From: an uncultured Mycoplasmatota bacterium
GTDB lineage: Bacteria > Bacillota_I > Bacilli_A > RF39 > UBA660
Length of the DNA stretch: 64,000 nt
Reading direction: 5' to 3'
Assembly (NCBI GenBank): GCA_900543825.1
Contig: UQSR01000003.1
Location: 67,525 to 131,524 of the forward strand
Shown: positions 25,705 to 36,051 of the stretch, in pieces
How positions within the stretch are numbered: the first letter of the stretch is position 1
Layout of the letters: every line of letters starts with the position of its first letter
Translations under genes and position numbers: made by a program
Notes under the pieces: generated by a model
Databases searched by the model: none
What the model was told of the DNA's origin: nothing
What the model saw: only the letters and a program-made list of their open reading frames with translations

Positions 25705-26966
25705 CTTCCATATACATTAAGACCATCTACTTTTTCAATCTTAACATTAACAATACTATTATTTTCTATATTATCATTATCATCTATAATAACCGGTATA
25801 AAATTAGAAGTATGAACCACTACTAAACCATTATTATGTCTTTCAACTACCCCATCATATACCTTACCAATTTTACTCTTATAATATTCATTTTCATATT
25901 CATTAGATAATTCAATAACCTCATGAACTCTTTTTTTCTTAATATCTCCTGAAATATGACCATCCATCTTATCCGCTACAGTACCACGCCTTCTAGAATA
26001 AGGAAAAGTATGAATCTTAGTAAAGTGAATCTTCTTCAAAGTATCCATAGTCTCTTCAAAATCATCATCTGTTTCATTAGGAAAACCAACAATCAAATCA
26101 GTAGTTAAAGAAATATCCTCTATTTCCCTAAGTTTATCAATCATCTTCATAAACTCTTCTTTATTATATCTTCTATTCATAAGTTTAAGTATCTTATTAC
26201 TACCAGATTGAAGTGGTACATGTAAATGTCTAGCCATAATTTTATTATTCTTATAAAGGTCTATAATTTCAGGAGTAACCTCATTAATTTCAATAGAAGA
26301 TAATCTAATACGATAAATATTAGGTATTTTAACAAGTTCACATAAAAGTTCATAGAGACTACTATTAATATCAATACCATATCTTCCAGTATGAATACCA
26401 GTAAGAACAATCTCTTTGTAGCCGTCTTTTACAAGTCTGCTTACCTCTTCTATAACATCTTCTTTATTCTTACTCCTAACTCTACCTCTAGTATAAGGAA
26501 TAATACAATAAGAACAAAAAGCATTACAACCATCTTGTATTTTAACAAAAGCCCTAGTATGATTATCAAAATGACTAATTTCCATTTTCTCAAATTCTAC
26601 ACTACTTAAATCATATATAATCTTCTTACTTTCCCTATCTCTAATAAAATCATTCAAAATCTCCACTATCTTTGATTTATCCTTATTACCAAGAATAATA
26701 TCAGCTTCTATATCATCACTGCTAACCTGACTATAACATCCCATAACAACAATAATAGCTTCACTATTATTCTTTTTAGCCCTATTAATCATCTTTCTTG
26801 ACTTCTTATCACTCTCATTAGTAACAGAACAAGTATTAATAATATAAATATCCGCTTTATCTTCAAAAGGAACTATTTCATATCCACCCTTTTTAAGTAA
26901 ATCAGTTACAACTTCAGATTCATAAATATTAACCTTACATCCCAAACTACATATTCCAACTTTCAT
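25695..26966 (-). CDS. mtaB: tRNA N6-threonylcarbamoyladenosine(37) methylthiotransferase MtaB
   Basis: 423 aa radical-SAM enzyme making ms2t6A37 in ANN-decoding tRNAs. The N-terminal MTTase domain has its three cysteines in CSLGCKVN, NTCSVT and MGCYSQ; the radical SAM cluster is CNAFCSYC; a TRAM domain lies at the C-terminus (KVYDGVVERHNNGLVVV). The CSLGCKVN start favours MtaB over MiaB or RimO. Confidence 0.94.
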   Translation of the reverse strand: MKVGICSLGCKVNIYESEVVTDLLKKGGYEIVPFEDKADIYIINTCSVTNESDKKSRKMINRAKKNNSEAIIVVMGCYSQVSSDDIEADIILGNKDKSKIVEILNDFIRDRESKKIIYDLSSVEFEKMEISHFDNHTRAFVKIQDGCNAFCSYCIIPYTRGRVRSKNKEDVIEEVSRLVKDGYKEIVLTGIHTGRYGIDINSSLYELLCELVKIPNIYRIRLSSIEINEVTPEIIDLYKNNKIMARHLHVPLQSGSNKILKLMNRRYNKEEFMKMIDKLREIEDISLTTDLIVGFPNETDDDFEETMDTLKKIHFTKIHTFPYSRRRGTVADKMDGHISGDIKKKRVHEVIELSNEYENEYYKSKIGKVYDGVVERHNNGLVVVHTSNFIPVIIDDNDNIENNSIVNVKIEKVDGLNVYGRVV

Positions 26967-27007
26967 CTCATTTCCTTCTTTCTCTAGTATTCTATCACAA
27001 TATCCAA

Positions 27008-27036
27008 AATAAAGAAAGAATATTATTAAAATATTC
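27008..27036 (-). terminator. terminator of murF-fhs
   Basis: Minus strand GAATATT - TTAAT - AATATTC followed by TTTCTTTATTTT. Confidence 0.7.
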
Positions 27037-28678
27037 CCTCTATTATTCCATCCTTAATATCAATTCTCTCAGAATTAGGATTCTTAGGAAGACCAGGCAT
27101 AGTCATTATCTTACCAGTCAAAACCACTATAAACTCTGCTCCTGCTTTTAATATAACCTCTTTAACATGAATATCATATTCATTATCACCAGTCAAATTA
27201 TTAGGATCATCTGATAAAGAATACTGTGTCTTAGCAATACATATAGGCAAATTACCATGACCATTATCTTCCAAATTCTTAATTTCTTCTAATGCTTTAT
27301 TATCATAAATAACATCAGAAGCCCCATATATCTTATTAGCAACCTTAAATATCTTAGTTTTAATATCATCATTAATATCATAAGAATAACTAAAATTATT
27401 CTTCTTATTAGCTTCTGCCATAACCTTTTCAGCAAGAAGAAGAGAACCATCACTACCATCCTTAAATCCAGTAGTAAGAGCATAACTAACATTCTTCTCA
27501 TCTAATTTCTTAGATAAATAACTAATTTCCTTATCCGTATCACTATCAAATCTATTAATAGCCACTACTACATTAAGTCCATAAACATTACGAAGATTAT
27601 CTATATGTTTATATAAATTCTTCATACCAATATCCAAGTAATGAATATCTTCTTTAGTAATATCATTCTTATCCATACCACCATGATACTTTAAAGATCT
27701 AATAGTAGCAACAAGGACCACTGCATCAGGATTTAAATCATTCATTCTACACTTAATATCTAAGAACTTCTCTGCTCCTAAATCAGCACCAAATCCTGCC
27801 TCAGTAACAGTATAATCACCAAGTTTCATAGCCGTATTAGTAGCAATAACACTATTACATCCATGAGCAATATTAGCAAAAGGACCACCATGTATAATAG
27901 CAGGATTACCTTCAAGAGTTTGTACCAAGTTAGGTAAAATAGCATCATGAAGAAGTACTGCCATAGCTCCTTCTGCTTTTAAATCTTTCGCCGTTACTTC
28001 CTTACCATCTTTATTATAACCAATAACAATATTACCAAGCCTTCTCTTCAAATCATCAATATTCCTGCTCAAACATAAAATAGCCATAATCTCACTAGCA
28101 GCAGTAATATCAAATCCATCAACCCTAGGAACAATCCTACTTTCACCAGATAAACCAGTATTAATAACCCTAAGTTGTCTATCATTCAAATCCAAACATC
28201 TCTTAAAAGTAACCTTATCAATACCAAGTTCATTACCAAAATAAATATGATTATCAATAAGAGAACATAATAAATTATTAGCACTAGTAATAGCATGAAA
28301 ATCACCATTAAAATGAAGATTAATATCCTCCATAGGAATAACTTGAGCATATCCTCCTCCAGCAGCTCCCCCTTTAATACCAAATACCGGACCTAAAGAA
28401 GGTTCACGAAGAGCAAGAATACTCTTTTTACCAAGTTTATTAAGAGCATCGGATAAAGATATTGATACCGTAGTTTTTCCTTCCCCCATTGGAGTAGGAT
28501 TAATCGCAGTAACCAAAATAAGCTTACTCTTTCTATCCTTATCACAAATATCATCTATAGATATCTTAGCCTTATATTTACCATAAGGTATAATATAATC
28601 ACAAATACCAATCTTTTTAGCAACATCCATAATGTTCATAGGATTAACACTTCTAGCTATCTCAATATCACTTTTCAT
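27026..28678 (-). CDS. fhs: formate-tetrahydrofolate ligase
   Basis: Makes 10-formyl-THF from formate, THF and ATP for one-carbon metabolism. Start at 28678 after GGAGG; 550 aa, normal length. Conserved ATP loop TPMGEGKTTVSI, plus GIKGGAAGGGYAQVIPMEDINLHF and TAASEIMAILCL. The start directly abuts the murF stop, so the two are co-transcribed. Confidence 0.97.
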   Translation of the reverse strand: MKSDIEIARSVNPMNIMDVAKKIGICDYIIPYGKYKAKISIDDICDKDRKSKLILVTAINPTPMGEGKTTVSISLSDALNKLGKKSILALREPSLGPVFGIKGGAAGGGYAQVIPMEDINLHFNGDFHAITSANNLLCSLIDNHIYFGNELGIDKVTFKRCLDLNDRQLRVINTGLSGESRIVPRVDGFDITAASEIMAILCLSRNIDDLKRRLGNIVIGYNKDGKEVTAKDLKAEGAMAVLLHDAILPNLVQTLEGNPAIIHGGPFANIAHGCNSVIATNTAMKLGDYTVTEAGFGADLGAEKFLDIKCRMNDLNPDAVVLVATIRSLKYHGGMDKNDITKEDIHYLDIGMKNLYKHIDNLRNVYGLNVVVAINRFDSDTDKEISYLSKKLDEKNVSYALTTGFKDGSDGSLLLAEKVMAEANKKNNFSYSYDINDDIKTKIFKVANKIYGASDVIYDNKALEEIKNLEDNGHGNLPICIAKTQYSLSDDPNNLTGDNEYDIHVKEVILKAGAEFIVVLTGKIMTMPGLPKNPNSERIDIKDGIIEGIF

Positions 28679-28679
28679 A

Positions 28680-30038
28680 TTATCTATCCTCCATAACCAA
28701 ATGATTAACAATATTCTTAAGTTTCATACCATTAGAAGCCTTAAATAAGACAACATCTCCATCTCTTAACATATCATCAAAAAATTCATAACTCTCACTC
28801 TCATTATTAAAATGATATCTATTATCAAAACCTTTATTCTCTAAAAACTTATCCGTATACCTAGTATTATCTCCTATAGTAACAATAATATCAAGATTAC
28901 TTTTAAATAACTCTTCACCAATCTTAGTATGAATCTCCTCATTATAATCCCCAACTTCTAAAACATCACCAATAACCGCTATACGTCTCTTCGCTTCTTT
29001 ATTTTTAAGAATCTCCAAAGAAGAACGAATAGAATCAAGAGAAGCATTATAAGTATCATCAATAAGTATAGCTTTGCATCTAGCCTTCTTAAATTCAAGC
29101 CTATTACCAGTAAGTTTAAAATTCTTAATACCGTTCCTAATATTATCTACATCTATATCACATAAACTACCAACACTATAAGCCACTAAAGAATTATATA
29201 TAAAAGCAGTATTACCAATATCACATTCCATATCATTACCATTAATCTTAAATCTAGTTAAATCATCACTAATATCACTAGCTTTATAATCACTATCATT
29301 ATCTATACCAATAGTAACAATATCATTAAGAGATTTAATATATTTAATATTATTACGTATAATATCATTATCATTATTAATAATAAGTGGTCCATTAAGT
29401 CCCTCTATTATCTCTAATTTAGCTTTCAATATATTCTCTCTTGAACCCAAAATACCAATATGAGCAGTACCAATATTAGTAATAACCCCAATAGTAGGAC
29501 GAACAATATCAGTAAGATAAGAAATCTCACCAAAATGATTCATTCCCATTTCAATAACCATAACATCTTCATCTTTATATCTAAGTATTGTAAAAGGAAG
29601 ACCAATATTATTATTATTATTACCCTCAGTTTTAAGAACCTTATATTTAGTACTAAGAACACTAGCCACCATATCCTTAGTAGAAGTTTTACCAACACTA
29701 CCAGTAATAGCCACCACAGGAATATTAAGTAAACTTCTCTTATACTTAGCAAGCTTACCTATACATTCCAAAGTATTATCCACTAAAATAATAGTCTTAT
29801 CACCATATCTATCAGTATCAACTAAAGTAGTATTATCAAGTATACAAGCCTTAGCCCCCTTATCAAAAGCATCAGCATAAAAATTATTACCATCAAAAGA
29901 CTCACCTTTAATACCAACATAAATATCACCATTCTTAATAATTCTCGTATCCTTACAAAAATTATCAAGTATCATATTCTCATCTCCACAAAGAAGCTTA
30001 CCATTAAAACGAGAAATAATATCACTTACATATAACAT
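28680..30038 (-). CDS. murF: UDP-N-acetylmuramoyl-tripeptide--D-alanyl-D-alanine ligase
   Basis: Adds D-Ala-D-Ala to the peptidoglycan precursor. 452 aa. Mur ligase architecture: N-terminal domain with DTRIIKNGDIYVGIKGESFDG, ATP loop ITGSVGKTSTKDM, central NIGTAHIG and VIEMGMNHFGEI, and C-terminal LIDDTYNASLDS with VIGDVLEVG. A functional cell wall is implied, so this is not a wall-less Mollicute. Operon with fhs. Confidence 0.95.
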   Translation of the reverse strand: MLYVSDIISRFNGKLLCGDENMILDNFCKDTRIIKNGDIYVGIKGESFDGNNFYADAFDKGAKACILDNTTLVDTDRYGDKTIILVDNTLECIGKLAKYKRSLLNIPVVAITGSVGKTSTKDMVASVLSTKYKVLKTEGNNNNNIGLPFTILRYKDEDVMVIEMGMNHFGEISYLTDIVRPTIGVITNIGTAHIGILGSRENILKAKLEIIEGLNGPLIINNDNDIIRNNIKYIKSLNDIVTIGIDNDSDYKASDISDDLTRFKINGNDMECDIGNTAFIYNSLVAYSVGSLCDIDVDNIRNGIKNFKLTGNRLEFKKARCKAILIDDTYNASLDSIRSSLEILKNKEAKRRIAVIGDVLEVGDYNEEIHTKIGEELFKSNLDIIVTIGDNTRYTDKFLENKGFDNRYHFNNESESYEFFDDMLRDGDVVLFKASNGMKLKNIVNHLVMEDR

Positions 30039-30089
30039 ATAAATACCTCCATTAAATTATATATAGTTTATATATATTTATAAATAAAA

Positions 30090-30109
30090 GGTTATAAAAG
30101 TATATAACC
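30090..30109 (-). terminator. terminator of parC
   Basis: GGTTATA - loop - TATAACC stem with T-rich flank on the minus strand. Confidence 0.7.
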
Positions 30110-30124
30110 CTTTATTTAGTATTA

Positions 30125-32635
30125 TTATTTAGTATCATCTAGCACTTCATCAACACTAGATAACATATCATCAATTTCTTTTAAAGAAACATCTTTCTTT
30201 TCAAACTTAATATCTTCTTCTTGCTTTTCCATATCATCTTTACTAATCATATTACATACCTTATAAGAATCAATAATTCTATCTTTAATAACATAAGAAC
30301 CATTACTATATCTATCCATTATAGGAATCTCAGTAAGTTTTAGAATCTTTGTATAATTATCAGATACAACACCAATCATATCTTTAGAATTAGTAATATA
30401 AGTCTTAATAATCTTACTAGGATTACTCTTAATAACTTTCATAAGAAGTATTCCCCTCTTAGCTCTAGAAGTTTTTTCAAATTCAAGAAGTTTAGTTCTC
30501 TTACCAGTACCCTTATCCGTAAGAATAGTAATAAACTCCTCTTTAGCATCAAATAAAGTACCAGAAACAACAAAATCATCTTTTAAATTAATAGCTTTAA
30601 CACCTGCAGCCTTAACACCAAGAATAGGAATCTCACTAGTATCATACCATAATCCATATCCAAGTGAAGTAGATATAAATACATTAGATAAATCACTAAT
30701 AGTTACATCAACAACCATATCATCATCTTTCAAATTAATAGCTTTAATAGGTTTATTATATCTAAGAACCTTATAATCAATAAGTTTAGTTCTCTTAACC
30801 ATACCATTCTTAGTAAATGTAGTAATATACTTATCACTATCAAAATCATATACCCCTATAGCATTAATTATCTTCTCTCCATCAGATAAAGGAATAATAT
30901 TACTAATATGTTTACCAAGATCCTTCCATTTACCATCAAAAATATCATATACGGGAACATATAAATAATTACCCATATTAGTAAATAAAAGTATTACATC
31001 AGTAGTAGTAATATTAAATAAATGTGTAACATAATCATTCTCTTTAAGACCAGTTTCCTCTCCATTAGCAGAACTATAACTACGAGTAGAAACTCTCTTA
31101 ATATATCCCTCATTAGATATAACAACAACAACATTCTCTTTAGGAATCATAACAGTAGTATCTATCTTAATATCAGCAGCCTCATCCCTAATCTCAGTTC
31201 TTCTAGGAATACCATATTCCTTCTTAATCTTTCTAAGATCATCTTTAATAACACTATTAAGTTTATCAGAATTAGATAAGATTTCTTCATATAACTTAAT
31301 CATTTCAGCAAGTTTTTTCATCTCTTCCTCTAATAATACAACGTCAGTATTAGTAAGTCTATATAACTGCAAATTAACAATAGCTTCTGCTTGAACCTGA
31401 GTAAAAGAATATTCATTTACTAAATTAACAATAGCATCAGCCTTATTCTTACTCTTTCTAATAGTAGCAATAACCTCATCCAATATTGAAAGTGCCTTAA
31501 CAAGACCTTCCATAATATGATAACTATTTTTAGCAGTCTTCAAATCAAATTCAGTAGCCTTATAAACAATATCCCTTTGATGAGCAATATAAGCATCAAG
31601 AATACCCAAAAGACCAAGTTGCATAGGTCTACGATTAACAATAACAACATTATTAAAATTATAAGATACCTGAAGATCAGTATTCTTATATAAATAATTA
31701 AGAATATTCTCACCATTAACATCTTTCTTTAAATCAATAGCAATCTGAAGACCATCTTTATCAGATTCATCTCTAACCTCAACAATACCATCAATCTTTT
31801 TATCTAATCTAATCTCATCAATCTTTCTAACAAGAATCTGTTTATTAACATCAAAAGGAATCTCATTAATAATAATTTTATTCTTTTCTATCCTAGCCCT
31901 AGCCCTAATAAATATCTTTCCCCTACCATTTTCATAAGCTTCTCTAATACCATCAGTACCAAGTACAATACCACCAGTAGGAAAATCAGGTCCTTTAATA
32001 TAATTCATAACAGTATCAAGTCTACTATTAGGATTATCAATTCTAAATATTGTAGCATCAATAACTTCACTTAAATTATGAGGTGGCATATTAGTAGCAT
32101 ATCCAGCACTAATACCAGTAGTACCATTAACAAGCAAATTAGGAAATCTACTAGGAAGAACAGTAGGCTCAAGTAACCTATCATCATAATTAGGAGCCAT
32201 AGGAACAATACCAGCCTTATCAATATCACGAAGAAGTTCTCCTGCTATTTTAGATAATCTAGCCTCAGTATAACGACTAGCAGCAGCACTATCACCATCA
32301 ATAGAACCATTATTACCTTGCATTTCAACTAAAGGAGCCTCATTCTTCCACCATTGACTCATTCTAACAATAGCTTCATATATAGAACTATCACCATGAG
32401 GATGATAATTAGCCATAACAAGACCAACAGCATTAGCACTCTTTTTAGTAGGCTTATCATAAGTATTCTTCTCTTTATACATAGAATATAATATTCTTCT
32501 TTGCACAGGCTTTAATCCATCTCTAACATCAGGAATAGCTCTATCTTGAATAATATACTTAGCATATCTACCAAAACTATCCCCCATTATATCTTCTAAA
32601 GAATAATCATATATATTCTTAATAACATCTTTCAT
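30125..32635 (-). CDS. parC: DNA topoisomerase IV subunit A
   Basis: 836 aa. DNA gate motifs: YIIQDRAIPDVRDGLKPVQRRILY, the catalytic Tyr in AAASRYTEARLS and the quinolone region HPHGDSSIYEAIVRM with the susceptible-type Ser and Glu. GNNGSIDGDSAAASRYTEARLS and the C-terminal beta-pinwheel repeats without a clear GyrA box favour ParC over GyrA. Usually parE is immediately upstream; here it is not. Confidence 0.9.
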   Translation of the reverse strand: MKDVIKNIYDYSLEDIMGDSFGRYAKYIIQDRAIPDVRDGLKPVQRRILYSMYKEKNTYDKPTKKSANAVGLVMANYHPHGDSSIYEAIVRMSQWWKNEAPLVEMQGNNGSIDGDSAAASRYTEARLSKIAGELLRDIDKAGIVPMAPNYDDRLLEPTVLPSRFPNLLVNGTTGISAGYATNMPPHNLSEVIDATIFRIDNPNSRLDTVMNYIKGPDFPTGGIVLGTDGIREAYENGRGKIFIRARARIEKNKIIINEIPFDVNKQILVRKIDEIRLDKKIDGIVEVRDESDKDGLQIAIDLKKDVNGENILNYLYKNTDLQVSYNFNNVVIVNRRPMQLGLLGILDAYIAHQRDIVYKATEFDLKTAKNSYHIMEGLVKALSILDEVIATIRKSKNKADAIVNLVNEYSFTQVQAEAIVNLQLYRLTNTDVVLLEEEMKKLAEMIKLYEEILSNSDKLNSVIKDDLRKIKKEYGIPRRTEIRDEAADIKIDTTVMIPKENVVVVISNEGYIKRVSTRSYSSANGEETGLKENDYVTHLFNITTTDVILLFTNMGNYLYVPVYDIFDGKWKDLGKHISNIIPLSDGEKIINAIGVYDFDSDKYITTFTKNGMVKRTKLIDYKVLRYNKPIKAINLKDDDMVVDVTISDLSNVFISTSLGYGLWYDTSEIPILGVKAAGVKAINLKDDFVVSGTLFDAKEEFITILTDKGTGKRTKLLEFEKTSRAKRGILLMKVIKSNPSKIIKTYITNSKDMIGVVSDNYTKILKLTEIPIMDRYSNGSYVIKDRIIDSYKVCNMISKDDMEKQEEDIKFEKKDVSLKEIDDMLSSVDEVLDDTK

Positions 32636-32652
32636 ATTAAACCACCATACTA

Positions 32653-32681
32653 ATTATATAGTATTTTCCCTTATTTTTCAA
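32653..32681 (-). promoter_or_regulatory. promoter of parC
   Basis: Minus strand TTGAAA, 17-nt spacer, TATAAT. Confidence 0.75.
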
Positions 32682-32701
32682 CAAATAGACATCTTATTTA
32701 C

Positions 32702-32735
32702 AAAAAAATACCCCAGTATCATAATACCAAGGCAT
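32702..32735 (-). terminator. terminator of the pilC-pilD-surface protein operon
   Basis: Minus strand ATGCCTTGGTAT - TATG - ATACTGGGGTAT, 12 bp including four G-U pairs, then T7. Confidence 0.75.
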
Positions 32736-32790
32736 TAAATCTAACTAAATTATATAACTATTTAATAATAATATTAAATAATAAATATTA

Positions 32791-33852
32791 CTAACTACTT
32801 CTTACAGTATAAGTAACATTACTAGGCCTTTCAGAATAAGACATAAAAGAATTATACGTTGTAGTTCCAGATTTAGGTAAAATAACATTTATACTTTTAC
32901 TAGTATTTTCAAAAGATCTAGAAAATGTTGATATATTTTCAGCTTTTATTTCAATAGTACCAGTCAGGTTAGTACAATTACTAAACATACCATAAGCACT
33001 AGAAATATTATTAGGTAAAGAAGATATCGTAGTTAAATTAGTACAATCACTAAACATACTATCAGCAGATCCTTCAGTAGCAGTACCGACAGAAAAATTA
33101 ACCAATTTAACATTTTCATTAATAGATACACTAGTAATTGTTTTATTACCAGTAAAAACTCCTACAGAATCCTCATCCATATCAGCAGACAAAACAACCG
33201 TATTATATTTAGTTCCACTAACTGTATATGTAGCAGGTATAGTAACATCTGTAGAACTACCCTTGTAATCAATTAAATAAACATAACCGCTTGGTATAGA
33301 ATAACTCATATCACTTTCATTTTTATAAGTACCACCACCAAGAATATAATCAAAATCAGATAAAGGAGTATTTAAATCAATAAGTTCGCTCTGTGGCACC
33401 ATCTTCATATCACTACTAAGAGTAACACTACCAGTACCAGAAGAAACACCAATTACTACAGTAACATCACTATTACTGTTATTTCTAATACTAACCTCGT
33501 ATTTATGTTCTTCTCCTGCATCAATAGTAGTTTGATAAGTACCAGAATCAGTTCTCTTACTACCAAGTTCAATATCAAGACCCTCATCAATATACCACAT
33601 AACATAATTTAAATTACTATTAGTACTATTAGTAACATGTAAATTAGTTGCTTTAGTTTCTCCTGCAGGTACAGTAACTTCAACAGTTTCCATAACATCA
33701 CTTTCACCAAATATTCCAGCAGTAAAACTAATAGGATTATCAATTTTACTACTAGCGGTAAACATAGCAAATGTAGAACCAACACCCAAACCTACTAATC
33801 CAATAGAAATAACTAAAATCAAATAAATAGTTTTAACTGAAATTTTCTGCAT
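32791..33852 (-). CDS. TasA-like secreted protein with BspA-type (DUF285-like) repeats
   Basis: 353 aa, RBS AAGGAGG. The N-terminal hydrophobic segment ends in GSTFAMFTASS like the other TasA-like proteins here. A beta-sandwich follows (about 40-140), then a C-terminal part with SMFSDCTNLTTISSLP and GMFSNCTNLTG, the 26-residue BspA/surface-protein repeats. It ends in an ordered threonine-rich strand without an anchor. It is the third gene after pilC and pilD, suggesting an exported or assembled surface protein. Confidence 0.75.
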   Translation of the reverse strand: MQKISVKTIYLILVISIGLVGLGVGSTFAMFTASSKIDNPISFTAGIFGESDVMETVEVTVPAGETKATNLHVTNSTNSNLNYVMWYIDEGLDIELGSKRTDSGTYQTTIDAGEEHKYEVSIRNNSNSDVTVVIGVSSGTGSVTLSSDMKMVPQSELIDLNTPLSDFDYILGGGTYKNESDMSYSIPSGYVYLIDYKGSSTDVTIPATYTVSGTKYNTVVLSADMDEDSVGVFTGNKTITSVSINENVKLVNFSVGTATEGSADSMFSDCTNLTTISSLPNNISSAYGMFSNCTNLTGTIEIKAENISTFSRSFENTSKSINVILPKSGTTTYNSFMSYSERPSNVTYTVRSS

Positions 33853-33864
33853 AAAGATTCCTCC

Positions 33865-34647
33865 TTATTTTACTAAAAAATTAATAATACCATTAATATC
33901 TACTTTAGATATATGAATAAGTATAGCGGCCATTGCTAAAAAAGGCCCAAAAGGTATTAAATTATCTCTTCTACTAAAAAGAATATATATAGCTACCGGA
34001 AAAGCAATAAAAGTAGCTAAAAATATATCACATATAGCTAAAGGATATCCAATCACTATTCCAAACAAGAACATTAATTTAATATCTCCTCCACCCATAC
34101 TCTCTCTTTTAAATAATCTATCTCCTATTAATTTTATCACATACATAGTAACAAAAGCAAGAATACCAGCCAAAATTTTACTAACAGTATAATCAAGTCC
34201 AAAAAATATAAGTTCCAATATAATAATACTAATAGAAGAAATAGCAATAATTTCATCTAATATAATCATATATTCAATATCACTCACTATAATAACAATA
34301 AGACTAGATATAAATATCAAACTAATAACAAAATTATAACTAAATCCAAAAGAATGATAAGAAACAATATAAAGTATACCAGTAACAACTTCAATTATCA
34401 AATAACTAATAGGAATATTAGTATGACAACATCTACTCTTACCCTTTTGTATTATATAAGAAACAATTGGTATAAGTTCATACCATCTAAGTCTATGATT
34501 ACAATTATGACAATGACTACTAGGCCATAAAATAGATTCATTATTTGATAATCTCATAGCAAGAACATTAAGAAAACTCCCCATAATACTACCAAAAATA
34601 AATATCATAATATATATATATATTTCTATTCCCATAAAATCACCCAT
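33865..34647 (-). CDS. prepilin peptidase (A24 family)
   Basis: 260 aa, membrane protein. FGSIMGSFLNVLAMRLS at the N-terminus, Zn-finger region CHNC...GKSRCC where the third ligand position is Ser with an adjacent Cys, catalytic Asp at VSDIEYMIILDEI and the second in GGGDIKLMFLFG. It cleaves and N-methylates type IV-like pilins. The ATG at 34647 overlaps the pilC stop (TAATG); an ATG at 34635 after GGGTGA is an alternative start. Confidence 0.9.
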   Translation of the reverse strand: MGDFMGIEIYIYIMIFIFGSIMGSFLNVLAMRLSNNESILWPSSHCHNCNHRLRWYELIPIVSYIIQKGKSRCCHTNIPISYLIIEVVTGILYIVSYHSFGFSYNFVISLIFISSLIVIIVSDIEYMIILDEIIAISSISIIILELIFFGLDYTVSKILAGILAFVTMYVIKLIGDRLFKRESMGGGDIKLMFLFGIVIGYPLAICDIFLATFIAFPVAIYILFSRRDNLIPFGPFLAMAAILIHISKVDINGIINFLVK

Positions 34648-35951
34648 TATAATATATCACTATATATACTAAACATTGGAATAAATATAGCTAAAAGAAT
34701 AACACCAACAATAAAAGCAAGCACAATAATCATAACAGGTTCAATCAAACTCTTAAGTCTTTGTATCAAATTCTTTTGTTCTTCTTCATAATAGTTAGCA
34801 ACATTTTCCATCATAACCCCAAGTCTACCAGTCTTTTCACCAGTTACTAACATCTCATAAGCAACTCTAGGAAAAGCCCATTTATTCTCAAAAGCCGGAG
34901 AAAGCCCCGCTCCTGCACTCAAATTAGTAACAGCCTCTTTAATAATATCCTTGTATATTTCATTGTTAGTAATTTTACCAAGCATTTCAATACTATCAGT
35001 AATAAATACATCATGTCTAATCAAAGAAGAAAAAGTCTTAGTAAACATAACAACCTCATTATCAATAAGAACATCTTTAATAACAGGAATATGCATAGCA
35101 ATCCATTGTACACAATATCTAAATTTCTTTACATGTCTATACAACATAACAATTATTATAATACTTGCAAAAATAGCAAGAACAATCTTAATAACATTAT
35201 TTTGCAAAAAAGTACTCATATTAATCAAAAACAAAGTAATACCAGGAAGATTAGAACCCAATTGATCAAATATACTTTGAAATTTAGGAATAATAAATAT
35301 AAGTAAAAAAGTAAGAACAGCAATAGATATAACAAGTACAACACTAGGATAAGTAAGTGCAGATATAACTTGTTTTCTATTACTATCAGCAGTCTTATAA
35401 TAAGCAGCCATATCATCCAAAGATTCAGTCAAATTACCAGTAAGCTCTGATGTCTTTAACATATTAATAAGAAGCTTAGGAAAAACATTACCCTGCCTAG
35501 CAAGAGCTTCACTAAAATTAGCTCCAGTATTAAGTTCATAAACAATTCTTTTATATAAATCCTTCTTTTTCTTATCTTTAGTCTGATTTTCTATCATAAC
35601 AAGTGACTCAGTAAGAGGAATACCACTCTTAATATAAGTAGATAACTGTGTTAAAAAGAAAACCAAATCTTTATATTTCATCTCATTGCTAAAAGTAAAA
35701 AAGTCCCCTGTTTTACTAATCTTCTTAGCCTTAATATCCAAAATCTTATAACCTTGAGCAGTAAGAAAAGACTCAACATCCATTCTTCTAAATGCATCAA
35801 AATACCCCTTAACCTGTTTACCATTCTTATCATAAGCAACATATTTATACCTAGTTTTAACTTTAGTCATAGCCTGATTTCCACTAACTACTTGATTAGA
35901 ACTAAAAACAGGACCATTATTAACATAATTATTAGTATTCTGACCATTCAT
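34647..35951 (-). CDS. type II/IV secretion inner-membrane platform protein (PilC/GspF)
   Basis: 434 aa. A basic cytoplasmic N-terminus (KVKTRYKYVAYDKNGKQVKGYF, the T2SF N-domain start) and two T2SF domains with three membrane helices; GIPLTESLVMIENQT and ALSAGAGLSPAF-type blocks are present. It works with a PilB ATPase and pilins, but no pilB is in the window. Operon with the prepilin peptidase and a TasA/BspA-like protein. Confidence 0.9.
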   Translation of the reverse strand: MNGQNTNNYVNNGPVFSSNQVVSGNQAMTKVKTRYKYVAYDKNGKQVKGYFDAFRRMDVESFLTAQGYKILDIKAKKISKTGDFFTFSNEMKYKDLVFFLTQLSTYIKSGIPLTESLVMIENQTKDKKKKDLYKRIVYELNTGANFSEALARQGNVFPKLLINMLKTSELTGNLTESLDDMAAYYKTADSNRKQVISALTYPSVVLVISIAVLTFLLIFIIPKFQSIFDQLGSNLPGITLFLINMSTFLQNNVIKIVLAIFASIIIIVMLYRHVKKFRYCVQWIAMHIPVIKDVLIDNEVVMFTKTFSSLIRHDVFITDSIEMLGKITNNEIYKDIIKEAVTNLSAGAGLSPAFENKWAFPRVAYEMLVTGEKTGRLGVMMENVANYYEEEQKNLIQRLKSLIEPVMIIVLAFIVGVILLAIFIPMFSIYSDIL

Positions 35952-36051
35952 CTATATCACCTATTCTATACTTAATTATAACATATAATTCAAACTTTTT
36001 TAACAATTTTTTATAATTTTCATATATTATTTTAGAGAGGAGTATATCATT

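Noticed and set aside
30125..32635. Quinolone-resistance changes in ParC
   Set aside because: The region reads HPHGDSSIYEA with the susceptible-type Ser and Glu.
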